Assembly: GCA_024195265.1 (NCBI GenBank)
Contig: JAJLRJ010000014.1
Location: 14,137,459 to 14,201,458, forward strand
Source of the DNA: Dendrophyllia cribrosa
Taxonomy: Eukaryota; Cnidaria; Anthozoa; Scleractinia; Dendrophylliidae
Direction: 5' to 3'
Length of the DNA stretch: 64,000 bases
The notes below the pieces were generated by a model. It saw nothing but the letters and a program-made list of their open reading frames with translations. It did no database searches and was not told where the DNA came from. Positions 55,801 to 63,000 of the stretch are shown one piece after another. Numbering within the stretch: position 1 is the first letter of the stretch; every line of letters begins with the position of its first letter. The position numbers and the translations under genes were made by a program.

Positions 55801-56206
55801 GAAAGAATGGATTACGAAATCTTTTACCTTGCGACCGCTGACCAACGTTTTTGTTGAAGTCAAATGCCCGCCCCGTCGGGCCTCGTTTCACGTCAAATGC
55901 CCCACTATGTGGAGCTAACCTCTCGTCAAATGCCCGGGGTATGCCCGGGGGGGGGGGATGGGCGGTCTTGGAATTGACTGGTACATAAGTGGCCGGGTAT
56001 TCTACAGCCAACTAATTAAAGGCATTCACTGGCTAAGCTTAATACAGTGTTGAGTCTTTCTAAATCGATCAGTATCAATTAATTAAAAGTGCCTACATTA
56101 TGTTAAAAGAGGTTACCTTTTCACGAAGGTCTTGAAAGTCGTCCATATAAATCGCTTGAAGAGCTTGGAGCTCATTTTCCTGCCTTTCGTTGCAACTTTC
56201 TTCCAT
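31336..56206 (-). CDS. EIF2AK4: eIF2alpha kinase GCN2 (EIF2AK4), 20 exons
   Basis: GCN2 senses uncharged tRNA and stalled ribosomes and phosphorylates eIF2alpha in the integrated stress response. The exons are listed separately; all have GT-AG borders and consistent phases, about 1663 codons, close to vertebrate GCN2 (about 1650). Domain order: RWD (residues about 8-135), charged linker, pseudokinase (about 270-540), kinase with LGKGGFG loop, YAVKRI lysine, HRDLKPVN catalytic loop and DFG, with a long acidic insert (about 655-785), HisRS-like domain (about 1020-1480) with LPFDLRIPFARYVARN and AAGGRYD, and the C-terminal ribosome/dimer domain ending in a TAA at 31336. Exon 18 carries a net one-base shift near 34036-34055, so the literal reading frame stops there. 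The gene is otherwise intact, so a sequencing error or a recent null allele is likelier than an old pseudogene. Confidence 0.95.
31680..32270. repeat. Tandem array of about 106-bp units with one inverted unit
   Basis: About four direct units with GAGCAGTACTTTCCTGTGG, GTACAAGGTGGTTCTAACTT and GTGACCATTCAAATGAAAGC. The leftmost unit (about 31680-31800) is in the opposite orientation. It lies in GCN2 intron 19. Confidence 0.88.
32394..32705 (-). CDS. EIF2AK4: GCN2 exon 19 (C-terminal part)
   Basis: It encodes VRSSDKEKISESRVQIKDLV, a Pro/Ser linker and MKVSFNTQEKMSWNTKRRYE, the start of the C-terminal domain. Phase 0 both ends. Confidence 0.88.
32770..32960. mobile_element. AGTATATACT-type MITE, copy 2
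   Basis: The same order as copy 1 (AGTATATACTAAACAGTGG ... GGTGCGCTGATTTGCTACTG ... CACTGTTTTAGTATATACT). It lies in GCN2 intron 18. Confidence 0.75.
33294..34812 (-). CDS. EIF2AK4: GCN2 exon 18 (kinase end and HisRS-like domain, frameshifted)
   Basis: A 1519-bp exon encoding the end of the kinase C-lobe (KWLLKHNPEERPTSQELL), then the HisRS-like domain with LPFDLRIPFARYVARN, NHTAVIKSFLASI, VDILAAGGRYDKLI and VGVSIAIEKIVAAV. Both borders are phase 0, yet the length is 3n+1. The first frame ends in TGA at 34036-34038 and the second frame opens upstream of it, so one extra base (or two missing) lies near 34036-34055. Confidence 0.93.
33295..33300. other. GCN2 intron 18 (32706-33293) content note
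   Basis: The 588-bp intron between exons 19 and 18 holds MITE copy 2 and a purine-rich GGAAC/GAAGA stretch near 33030-33130. Nothing else was recognised. Confidence 0.4.
34813..35108. other. GCN2 intron 17: no features recognised
   Basis: An ordinary short AT-rich intron between exons 18 and 17 with typical splice borders. Confidence 0.5.
35109..35474 (-). CDS. EIF2AK4: GCN2 exon 17 (catalytic and activation loops)
   Basis: It encodes GIIHRDLKPVNLFLDSRGRI, KIGDFGLAT, the activation loop with TGKVGTTLYVAPE, and VDLYSLGIIFFEM. All catalytic residues are present. Phase 0 both ends. Confidence 0.94.
36074..37073. mobile_element. 1-kb element with TACCCATTGACACCTGA ends
   Basis: TTAACCCATTGACACCTGA at left matches the inverse of the right end, TTTACCCATTGACACCTGA. 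The inner open frames are not recognised. It lies in GCN2 intron 16; its right end is 73 bp from the exon 16 donor. Confidence 0.72.
37146..37361 (-). CDS. EIF2AK4: GCN2 exon 16 (kinase hinge)
   Basis: It encodes the last of the acidic insert, then LQYLYIQMEYCEKSTLRNLI and VWRLIREIVEGLVHIHSQ. QMEYCEKSTLR is diagnostic of the GCN2 hinge. Phase 0 both ends. Confidence 0.94.
38211..38732. mobile_element. AATAAGCCACCCC-type element
   Basis: The ends ACTGTAAAATCTCC and the inverse of ACCGTAAATTTCTG are inverted. Multiple direct TAAGCCACCCC motifs sit inside each end. Related G-rich CTTATT motifs lie at 61260-61690. It lies in GCN2 intron 15. Confidence 0.65.
38933..39320 (-). CDS. EIF2AK4: GCN2 exon 15 (kinase insert)
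   Basis: It begins YYNSWIE (the family YYNAW/SW motif) and then encodes about 120 residues of acidic, Ser-rich kinase insert. A CATA-type microsatellite lies about 70 bp upstream of its acceptor. Phase 2 in, 0 out. Confidence 0.9.
39389..39467. repeat. CATA/CATG microsatellite
   Basis: (CATA)n then (CATG)n then (CATA)n, a mirror-like arrangement, just upstream of the GCN2 exon 15 acceptor in the gene's orientation. Confidence 0.95.
39828..40027. repeat. CCTCCCTCC homopyrimidine tract
   Basis: About 200 bp of almost only C and T on the plus strand, ending 27 bp from the exon 14 coding edge of GCN2. It may form triplex DNA; the GCN2 transcript reads it as purines. Confidence 0.93.
40054..40187 (-). 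CDS. EIF2AK4: GCN2 exon 14 (kinase N-lobe)
   Basis: It encodes VRNKLDNCLYAVKRIPLNP with the ATP-binding lysine, and REVQLISRLNHENVV with the alpha-C glutamate. The donor is 24 bp from a 200-bp C/T-only tract. Confidence 0.92.
40188..41853. other. GCN2 intron 13: no gene
   Basis: AT-rich intron. A fragment beginning GGGTGTTTACATGACACCGG at 41420 looks like one end of a MITE without a visible partner. Near 40735-40830 short TGTGACGTAGATT and ACTTCAAACAAAGGAAC motifs repeat twice. Confidence 0.4.
41854..42115 (-). CDS. EIF2AK4: GCN2 exon 13 (pseudokinase end, kinase glycine loop)
   Basis: It encodes CLKEDERNRMSAAQLLGHSF, then a linker and FEELQFLGKGGFGNVIK, the ATP-binding glycine loop of the active kinase. 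Phase 2 in, 0 out. Confidence 0.93.
43077..43177 (-). CDS. EIF2AK4: GCN2 exon 12 (pseudokinase C-lobe)
   Basis: It encodes GMLVLSLALGEIITGDVKEI and PTSLPAELRDFLS. A minisatellite begins just upstream of its acceptor. Phase 0 in, 2 out. Confidence 0.88.
43187..43590. repeat. Minisatellite of about 67-bp units next to the GCN2 exon 12 acceptor
   Basis: Six units with CAAAACCATCAATTATTTTG, CAAACGTGGACAA and CCGCCAATTTGCA. The first unit begins within 20 bp of the exon 12 acceptor. Confidence 0.9.
44038..44785. mobile_element. CAGTGGAC-ended element with internal GATCCC satellite
   Basis: ACAGTGGACATCTCC at left pairs with the inverse of CAGTGGACTCTCTAAGCC at right. It belongs with the GGACACCTCTC family seen at 22726-23307. 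Confidence 0.5.
44528..44768. repeat. Tandem repeat with GGTCCCGAGGGATCCC units
   Basis: About six units of roughly 41 bp, core CAGCTAGAGCTGGTCCCGAG. The repeat ends 47 bp before the GCN2 exon 11 donor edge. Confidence 0.92.
44816..44924 (-). CDS. EIF2AK4: GCN2 exon 11 (pseudokinase C-lobe)
   Basis: It encodes RLLDLYQAYGGDGKEVRGEE and SRYGKTGDIYSL, matching the KxGDVW segment of the GCN2 pseudokinase. Phase 2 in, 0 out. Confidence 0.87.
45442..45506 (-). CDS. EIF2AK4: GCN2 exon 10 (pseudokinase)
   Basis: It encodes LTSCRLDSDGNLRLADYSVG and K, with DYS in place of DFG. Phase 0 in, 2 out; acceptor TTACAG|TTGAC, donor AAAAG|GTAAG. Confidence 0.85.
46007..46242. mobile_element. Harbinger-like MITE with GGCCCCGTTTACACGG ends
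   Basis: Nearly perfect TIR of about 40 bp starting GGCCCCGTTTACACGGGTCC, flanked by TTA (46004-46006 and 46243-46245), a usual 3-bp Harbinger target. It lies in GCN2 intron 9. Confidence 0.85.
46251..46653. mobile_element. MITE with AAAGGGAGGGTTTCACGG ends
   Basis: TIR of about 33 bp, starting AAAGGGAGGGTTTCACGGTT on both sides. It begins 8 bp after the preceding MITE. No coding content is recognised. Confidence 0.82.
46816..46860. repeat. 45-bp G homopolymer at the GCN2 exon 9 donor side
   Basis: An uninterrupted G run on the plus strand, 33 bp from the exon 9 splice donor, so the intron starts with a C homopolymer in the transcript. Confidence 0.97.
46894..47043 (-). CDS. EIF2AK4: GCN2 exon 9 (pseudokinase hinge to catalytic loop)
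   Basis: It encodes LLVEYVGGGDLSLHIRKGG through YLHGKAVVHKDLR. The catalytic HRD is HKD and the following Lys/Asn are missing, as expected for the pseudokinase. The donor sits 33 bp from a 45-bp G homopolymer. Confidence 0.92.
47274..47414. mobile_element. ACAGTCAACTCTCTCCTAAG MITE
   Basis: ACAGTCAACTCTCTCCTAAG and the inverse of ACAGTGGACGCCCTTGG frame CTTAAGCGACCAC motifs in direct order. It is related to the 15651 element. Confidence 0.55.
48393..48506 (-). CDS. EIF2AK4: GCN2 exon 8 (pseudokinase)
   Basis: It encodes IKQETLSLINRVSHPNLTHY, the HPN turn after the alpha-C helix, then a short strand. Phase 0 both ends. Confidence 0.88.
48649..48933. mobile_element. MITE with CTCAGGTTGAATCAGTATT ends
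   Basis: GGTAAAAC-CCG and CTCAGGTTGAATCAGTATT are present in both orientations. The inner GTAAGCTAACC motif is repeated inverted. It lies in GCN2 intron 7. Confidence 0.75.
49147..49208. repeat. CAATA microsatellite
   Basis: AATACAATACAATATACAAT type simple repeat in GCN2 intron 7. Confidence 0.9.
49382..49542 (-). CDS. EIF2AK4: GCN2 exon 7 (pseudokinase N-lobe)
   Basis: It encodes QGSSRVYSGMDVTLGELVVV, CEWNL and a linker to RLVKQ. The N-lobe has a degenerate glycine loop. Phase 1 in, 0 out. Confidence 0.88.
49663..50117. mobile_element. MITE with GGGGCGGATC-type ends
   Basis: GGGTGGATCCAGGAATTTTA at the left resembles the inverse of the right end, AAGGGGCGGATTAAAAG. No coding content is recognised. 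The right end lies 12 bp from the GCN2 exon 6 donor edge. Confidence 0.55.
50129..50438 (-). CDS. EIF2AK4: GCN2 exon 6 (linker to pseudokinase)
   Basis: It encodes a Ser/Pro-rich linker, an Arg-rich patch (IMRRRRSSESLQ) and VITFSSKGEHVVHCGKCLG, the entry into the pseudokinase domain. Phase 0 in, 1 out. Confidence 0.88.
50592..50870 (+). pseudogene. Non-LTR retrotransposon RT C-terminal tail
   Basis: The frame QLSYLRLQSNYNCYRSSFFP then TISEWNSLPLTLRCATSTQS and FK matches the C-terminal SFFPRTVxxWNxLP motif of many LINE proteins. It is a 5'-truncated fragment in antisense to GCN2 (intron 5). No poly-A tail is clear. Confidence 0.6.
51010..51640 (-). pseudogene. Tyrosine recombinase fragment (Crypton/DIRS-like)
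   Basis: Frames on the minus strand: FISHLAEYVKFHTIKVYLAA, RGIKRTLG, VMLWAAFTLAFFGFLRC and KKSKTDPFRQTSL, the usual motifs of Crypton/DIRS-type tyrosine recombinases, with the FLR catalytic arginine. At least two in-frame stops and the absence of the HxxR...Y end mark it as dead. It lies in GCN2 intron 5. Confidence 0.65.
51879..51947 (-). CDS. EIF2AK4: GCN2 exon 5 (charged linker)
   Basis: A 23-codon exon, KREIEQELQRREEAMRES then Arg-rich, continuing the coiled charged helix. Phase 0 both ends. Confidence 0.85.
52029..52148. mobile_element. Foldback MITE with AGTTCAATTTTATCCTTGG arms
   Basis: Perfect 29-bp inverted arms around about 60 bp. It lies 38 bp from the GCN2 exon 4 donor edge. Confidence 0.82.
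52186..52368 (-). CDS. EIF2AK4: GCN2 exon 4 (RWD end, charged helix)
   Basis: It encodes VMVLQLAHHVQTCLHKHNKP, SFYDKMIANKR and a long Glu/Lys/Arg helix, the start of the charged linker. Phase 0 both ends. Confidence 0.92.
53079..53178 (-). CDS. EIF2AK4: GCN2 exon 3 (RWD)
   Basis: It encodes PKLSLCNSTGISKEDLSELQ and the helix to LVGE. The acceptor is CAGAG|CCCC; using the upstream AG would create a stop. Confidence 0.88.
53265..53400 (+). mobile_element. tRNA-derived SINE
   Basis: TCTCGTAGCTCAGTGGTTAG (A box) followed by GCAGATGGTCATAG and ATTTTAATCC (decayed B box), then GGGGACTCAGATTTTTTTCT and TTGTCCCATG. It has a tRNA-like head and a non-tRNA body. A functional tRNA gene is excluded because the acceptor stem and the T arm are broken. 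Confidence 0.65.
53589..53704 (-). CDS. EIF2AK4: GCN2 exon 2 (RWD)
   Basis: It encodes the RWD beta strands, LEDPPKVCLKLTPLQ through EVYARVDLVVQYTADYPNR, including the YPxxxP turn of the fold. Phase 0 in, 2 out. Confidence 0.9.
54573..54740. mobile_element. Foldback MITE with GTTGTGGTTT ends
   Basis: GTTGTGGTTTCTAATTTTTC and its inverse counterpart enclose ACCAGTTTAATTT arms. It lies in GCN2 intron 1. Confidence 0.65.
54831..55005. mobile_element. Inner MITE with ACCTAATTCAATAAAGGTTG ends
   Basis: About 50-bp near-perfect inverted arms, including GGTAATTGGGCATTGGG, inside the TAGAATACCCG cluster. Confidence 0.8.
55355..55985. mobile_element. Inner Harbinger-like MITE with TGTACCAGTCAATTCC ends
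   Basis: TIR TGTACCAGTCAATTCCAAGA continuing into GACCGCCCATCCCCC. TAA flanks both sides (55352-55354 and 55986-55988). Inside are seven copies of GTCAAATGCCC in either orientation. Confidence 0.8.
56117..56206 (-). CDS. EIF2AK4: GCN2 exon 1 (start codon, RWD)
   Basis: Thirty codons starting MEESCNERQENELQALQAIY, the typical first helix of an RWD domain. Phase 0 donor GAAAAG|GTAACC. Confidence 0.92.
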
Positions 56207-56797
56207 CCCAAATAAGCTTAAATTTAATACGATGAAATATTCTCCGTAATATCAACAAAGACCTTTTCTCCACGCTTTGAGTAAAAACAGCTGCATAATT
56301 GTTCCACGATAAAAGTAGTCCTGTCTCCTTTCCAAAAAGACGAATATCTTAACGAATACTACATTTTGGCATCCCCTCTACTCTCTTTGAAGACCATGAC
56401 ATAATAAAGCGTAGCATGATATGGCACTCGCATGGCACACAAGTCAAATGATCCGCCATGTTGAAGACTGCTGTTGGAGAGAACCTGGTGCAGAGCTCAG
56501 GAATATTTTTACATTTCCAATCACGTGCAATCACATGCACGTCAGATGAAACAAACTGATGAAAAAAAAACTTTTTTAAAGAAATATTTAGATTTTCAGA
56601 ATCAACTAAAATCAGTTATGATCATAACAATCCGAAAATAAAAATTTCATTGACAACAGAAAAGAAGAAAAAAATTTTTTTTTCGATAGCCAATCACCAT
56701 CATTGCACGATCACGATCACGTTCCTCTCACGTGAGCCTCGATTTTTTGCTATATGAGCGGAGAAAAAAGGTTAATTATAGACACTAACCGTATTTC
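56207..56797. promoter_or_regulatory. Divergent intergenic promoter region between GCN2 and the MRH gene
   Basis: A 591-bp gap between opposed start codons, the only space for both promoters. It holds two E-box type sites (TCACGTGC at 56521 and TCACGTGA at 56728) and a CCAAT at about 56690, with no clear TATA box. Confidence 0.5.
56728..56735. promoter_or_regulatory. M-box / CLEAR-type site TCACGTGA
   Basis: The palindrome TCACGTGA lies 63 bp before the MRH start codon. MiT/TFE factors (TFEB, MITF) bind this sequence at lysosomal genes in vertebrates; use here is inference. Confidence 0.4.
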
Positions 56798-57000
56798 ATG
56801 TTGAGGATGTCAGACAAACGACAGTTTGCAGTGATTTGCATTTTGTTGGCGGGATTCTGTTGTGCACTCGGTTTTGAGTGCACTCCAGCGGAGGGCTACG
56901 AAGGCTGTGCTTGCTACACAGAGAAGAACGACTCCCTCGGAAATAGCACGAAGGAATATGTGAATCTTCTGCCGCTGAAGGGGAATTCTTCCACCCCAAG
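56798..57000 (+). CDS. MRH gene exon 1 (signal peptide)
   Basis: ATG at 56798, with a second in-frame ATG at 56807; both precede the hydrophobic run VICILLAGFCCAL. Then FECTPAEGYEGCACYTEKND with several Cys and N-glycosylation sites (NDS, NST, NSS). Phase 2 donor CCAAG|GTACC. Confidence 0.8.
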
Positions 57001-60000
57001 GTACCAATGAAAGGTTTTATTTCTTCCTTCTTCGATACATCTGTTGTGTAAAGTAGCTGACAAATGGATTTCTCTGATCTTTGTGCATGAAGGAATGTAT
57101 GATCTATGAAGCTTACCAGAACCTTTTTGATGGGAACTGTATATCAGTTTAAGGGTGAGGCAAGAGATGGTGGTGATGCGAACAGTCACGTCCGTGCAAT
57201 GCGGGTCTTTCTGACCTGCCTTCTAATAAAACCAATGGGATGGGAAATGAATGGAAACAAACTTAAATTATAACACTTATCGGGGAAATAAAAGGGGATT
57301 TTGTTAGTTTTGCAGACCATGTATGCACTTTTAAAATTAATGGTCCCCAGGTGGATGGCTAGATACTGTTGAACATTTTAAATTTGTGTTAAGTCCTATT
57401 GAATGAATGGATTGCTTTACAGCCAGGGCCAGCGGAGTAGATTTTAAGTGGCTCGGGCAAAAGTGAACGCGTAAGCGTGAGAGTGCCACCTAGAGGGGGT
57501 CTGGGGGCATGCCCCCCCCCCCCCCTCCCCCCCACAGAAAGTTTAATGTAAGTCTTCTAAAATGGGCAGAAAATGCAACACAAATTGGTAATCATATTCA
57601 TAAAGGCAAAGTTTGTCTGTTCTCTGCTTATGAGTGTTAAGTAATGTATGGTCAGGTTGCTGAACCTTTCTTACTTCATTGTGGAGGGGAGCCAGGTTTT
57701 CAATCTTTGAGCAGCTGTGCTGGCGTTGCTGAGTTCACCAGAGGAAGCATGTAGACCATAACGTTTGTTTAGTGTAATCGCATCTACTTGATCTGGTAGT
57801 GGTTATTTTATTTTTTTTATTGAGAACTAGAACAAAAAGCAGAATATCATCAACAAAGCATTGTGATATTGTTTTTCTTTAAAGTGTGGGAAGGAGGGGG
57901 CTAAAGCCCTCCCAGCCACTCCCCCTGCACAGTGCCTGACAGCCAGGTGCCAGTATAATCTTAGTATTATGAAGCCACTATAGCTAGGATTATTATCACT
58001 CACCCTTTGTATACACTGTAAGTGTGCAATATAATTGCATCTTTCCAGGTTTACAGTTATGGATAAAGATGGATTTTACATCTCCTACACTCCATGTGGT
58101 GACTTCAGTGAATTTGTTGGTGAAAACAAAACTGGTTCTAAGCCATGTGTTAAGGCCTCAGTAAGTTATGTCAAGTGTTTCTAAAACCAGTTCTAACTAT
58201 TTCATAAGTAGAACATTCAACACATTTTAAATATTTTGCGAAGTGATCAATATCTATTTCTCCTAATTATTGATACCAAGCCCAGCCCAGCCTGAGTTCA
58301 GGAGAGCTTAGATGCTCAAAGAATTTTGAACATCTTATGATAGGTGGTAATATTAATAAGTATTTTATAATAAACTCACTGATTGATTGAAAACCATTTA
58401 CCATAACTCTACATAAATATGTCAGTATGGAAACATTTTAAAAAGTACTTTGAGCACTTACAGGGCTGCAAATAACGTCCGGTCAACGGACAATGTCCGG
58501 TCAGAATTGGGTATTGACTGGACAAATCTTTTGATTGCCGGACATGTTGTCCGGTCATTTACTCATTCAAAGAAATTTTAATTTTTAACTTTTTGCCGAT
58601 CATCACGAGGGACAACATTCATGTTTCCGAAAGAAAAAAAACGAATATAAAGCTAGACAAATTAGTGGTTGAGAAATTCCCGGTAGTCGCAAATTTTCAT
58701 GATATAATGAACTCCTGTTGCGACCGCAAATCATCGTGTCTTCCGTTACTTTCTTTACTTTAAGTGTTCCCACGTGCACTTAGTAGAGGGTTTTACCTTC
58801 GGCTAGATCTTGAGTAAAGTGATTGATTGATCACACACACTACCCACAATCCCTTGATTCGCTCTGACGAAGGGCTAGCGCTCGAAATGTCAGCTTTCTC
58901 GAATCTTTTTACAGTGGCTAATTTACCTTATCGACTCAGTCGATAAAACCAAATTCTTGTGATTGATTGATCGATTGATTGATTGATCGGAAAGCATTCT
59001 CACGAAGAATAATCTCGCTGCACCGAGAATACCCCGCGTAGCATTTGTTGCAAAGTGTGAAAGCGAACAAAAGCCTCAATACCTGGAGAATCCGACCACC
59101 CTTTTACTCTAACAAAAATTCACAAGTGTAACTTTAAAATAAAAGGCAGAGTAGAGCAGTACCATTTGGCATTTGGCTAAAAATAATTTTTAACCTTTAC
59201 TTCTCTTGCAATGTGGCTTGCCAGAACATGTACACTTTGCTATTAGTTAAATAGTTTACCCTTACATTATAAAATAATGTAAGGCAAAATACCCTGTAAT
59301 ACATCTGGTGTATAAATTTTTATCCTATTTTAGGTTGCAAGGTGGACAAATCTGTCTATTGACAGCTGTGAAAATCTGGGAACTGGAGCAGATGCAACAT
59401 TTGCAAGTGGTGTCATTGAAGGAAACATCAAATCAAATCTCACCCTAAAGTTTAGGTTATTGTCTTAAAGTTATACGTTTTATTTCCTTCATCTCTTCAG
59501 TCATCATTTTCCTTTGAAGACATGTTTCTGTCATTTGTTTTCTGTTTGTTCTTTTTTCTACTCTTCTTGTTTTCTGTTTTGCTTACCCCCTGTCTCATCT
59601 ATTATATTTCTTTCCTTTGTTCTAAGTATATGTTCTTCCTCTCTGCTGCTGCCTTTTCCTCCTCTTATCTCTTCTATTTTTCCTTTTTTTCCTTAATATT
59701 CAGATATTGTTTATAGACATTTCCTTTCCACCTTGGCCTATTTCTCCCTCTCGTTCTTCTAATTCCCTAACCTTCCCATCTTAAATCCCATCCTCTTCTC
59801 ACACCTACTTCTTCATGTATACTTTTCCCCTCCTTGTTCTCATACAACCACAATCACCTCTTTCTCCTTATATCCACCTCTAGTTTTACTCCCCCATAGC
59901 CTGCTCTAATAATCTTAACTACATTGTAAAGGTCAGTCCTCTATTTTGTTATTTACTTCCACTCCCCAACTTAATACTTGTCTTACCCCTCCCCCCCTCC

Positions 60001-63000
60001 CCCCCTCCCATGTACCCTTTTTTCATACTCCTCTTTCTACTGCTCACCATGCTCCTTATTGTCTCATATGTAGTATACTCCTGTTTCTCTGCATTATAAG
60101 TTGTGTTAGGGTAATGCCTTCAGTCAAAGGAATGCTTAATGCTCTAGTCACTATGTTTGTTTAATAACAGTGCTATGCTCCCCCCCCCCCCCCCCTTCCT
60201 TCCCCTTCATTGAGAAGTACTCACCTTAATAGCCTGCGTAGCAAGCCTTTCCTTAGTTTGTGCATGAAAGAAATCCTCCCTCCTCCCTCCTGCCACTGTT
60301 TTGTTCTTGTTCCAACTTTTTCGCAGTCAAAGAGCTGAGAACTAGCTTTTTTCATGCAGAAACTACGGACACGCTTGCTGCTCATGCAGGCTATACACTG
60401 TACTCACCTATATATAAACTAAGGTGTGGTTTTTGAGCTGTTTCTGATCTGATACCCACAGCCAAGCTTATAAGGAAAACCACCCTCTAGAGTCTATAGT
60501 GCTCTCTGTTTTCTCTTTCTCTCCTTCCCATTCACTCCAGTCCTCCTTCCTATTCCCCTCGTCTCCTGTTCTGTTTTTCTTCTATTTATACTTTTCTCTT
60601 TCTCTCCTCTGGGTATCTCCCTTTTCTGATTCCCATCAACCCTACTCTTACTTCTAATAAAATTTATTTCACTCCTTATTTAACCCTTTAAGCCCTAAAT
60701 ATCAAAATTTAAATTCTCATTTCTTGTCCCTATACATTTCCTATAGAAGTAGGGGGGGGGGGGGGGGGGGGGGGAAATTGTTTATAAATCAAGAGAATTC
60801 ATCTTGTGTGATCATGTCCTTAATTCTCATGACCATTTTGATTGATAAGGCATGGACATTACAAGGAGAAATTTGATGCTGATCACTCTTAGGGTTTAAA
60901 GGGTTAAGGCAAAAAACTGAAGTGTTGAGTAAATGGATGGAAGGAATGGACTGATTATATTTGTATTGCATGTTTTACAGGAGTCCTGAAGGGAAACATC
61001 ATTCAGCCATCATTTCATTAGTTTGCAATGACACTTTGGCAGAAAATGAGAGCTTTTTAAAATATGTTGGCACTGTGAATATACCAACTGACACCTATGT
61101 AAGTTTATTGCTTGTCAGACATACTGTAAAAGCTGGCACTGTGAATATACCAACTGACACCTATGTAAGTTTATTGCTTGTCAGACATACTGTAAAAGCT
61201 CTCCCTGTGTGTGTGTGTGGGGGGGGGGGGGGGGGGGGGGGGGAGGGGAAGCTAATTCAATTTTTTAGGCCTCATTTGCAGGGGGCTTATTAGAGAACTA
61301 GGAGGGGGGGGGGCTTATTTTTGATCTTAAAACACCGTTTTCTTCATTCATCAGTTTGTCTTCCCCTTTAGTACCTTTGAACACAAAAATGGTTTATTTT
61401 TCTCTCCTGCATCAGCAATTTGCTTTTTCATGGCCAGTAGTCTTGTGATTCACAGAATGTGCACAGCGTTGCTCTATGGTAGTGTTGCATATTTGTGTGT
61501 ATACTATTATTGTTTAAAAACAAACCAACTGAGCTGCGTGAAGTGGATTTTACCAGGAATAGGAATAGGAGAAAAAAATGAGGGACTTACAAAGTCTTAT
61601 GTCCCAAAAAAAGGGTGGGTTATTAGAGAGGGAGGGGGGGGGGGGGGGCTTATTACAAAAAGAGAGGAGGGGAGGGAGGGGGGGGGGCTTGCTGAATACA
61701 ATTGTGGCAAAAACATCGCAACATTGTAAGCATAAGCATGAATAATCATTTAGGGCTGATTTGTTTCCCTCAGAGGATTCAAGGGAAAACTGTCGGCCAG
61801 TGTCTGTTTATACCACCGTTTCATAAAAACATTAAACATGCACAACAGTTTGTCTTGTTTTAAAACCATGCAGTTTTGTTGACTTAGAGAGTACCATGTT
61901 ATAATTGTCACATTCATGATATGTTTCTTATATCCAATCAATGAAAGCGCCAGATTTAGGCAGTATAAACAATAAAGTTTATTGAGTGTTAAGGACTCAT
62001 GCCAGTAATGTCGTTCAGGAGTTATCTGTTGTATTCAGATAGTTACATTTTTGTCCACAGTATCTTGCATTAACAAGCAAATGTTGTTGTCTAGGAAAAT
62101 GTGGTTCACCGCCGCCAGGTATGATTTTAGATCAAAGAAGCTAGTTTATGAATCAGTGCATCAAATGTTGTTTGCACCAAATGAAAACTTCTAATTTAAA
62201 AATGGGATCAACTAGTTTTATTAAGGGTTAGGCCATCCCCATAAAATGTTTCGTTTCCCATCGCCTTCCCTCTTGTGAAAGTCAGGGTCGGTCAGTCGGA
62301 AAAAAAAAGAGAAAATTGACCGAGGGATCCTGAGTCCAGAAAAAGCCTGGATGCTAAGCAAGAAGACTCAGTTACAAGTGTGCTTTCGATTGCCAATGTT
62401 TTCCAAATCCAAATTTACTCCTTATCTACAAATGGAGGCTAAAAAATAAAATATGAAAGATTTCTATTCAAAATAATGCCTTGATCACATGTTTAAAAAG
62501 TAAAATTTTGCTTGTCAGACAGTGTATCTGAAATTTTTTTTTACTTTTCCAAAAAATTGGGTTGGTCGGGCAATGAGAAACAAAACATTTTATGGGGATG
62601 GCTTTACAGCAATCTTGAGAGTTTTTCTTAGCAGTTCAGGTATACATAATCATTTACTGCATTAAATTAATGTTATTCCTCACTTACTCCACAGGATTTA
62701 TAAGGTTGTTCTTAGCTCAGTGGCATATTTCAGTTCAGACATCCATGTACAGCATTAGTCATGATTGTTGATGTAGAAATGTATGTCCCATATCCAAACG
62801 GGACGTAAAAAAAATTGAGGACGTAGCAAAACCCTGCAGTGACCACCCTCAGTGTCATAAATTTGTTTATGGGTGGGATAGGGATTATGAGATCAATAAT
62901 GAACCAAATAGTGGCTACCTGGGGCTCCTTCATAAGCTGACATCCACTCTCATTCTCATTATTACATGTGAAGCGCCATGAGGCGCAAGTGATATATGCA

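Larger units (their letters stand above)
54803..56003. mobile_element. Nested cluster of foldback elements with TAGAATACCCG ends
   Basis: Several TAGAATACCCGTCCACTTAT motifs in both orientations (54803, 55064, 55110, 55200 inverse, 55310 inverse, 55990 inverse). Two further elements have inserted into the cluster. It lies in GCN2 intron 1. Confidence 0.65.

Noticed and set aside
58864..58893. Hammerhead ribozyme
   Set aside because: CTGACGA and GAAA are present, but an extra A separates the core from stem II, and CTGAC pairs with GTCAG instead of forming the ribozyme core.
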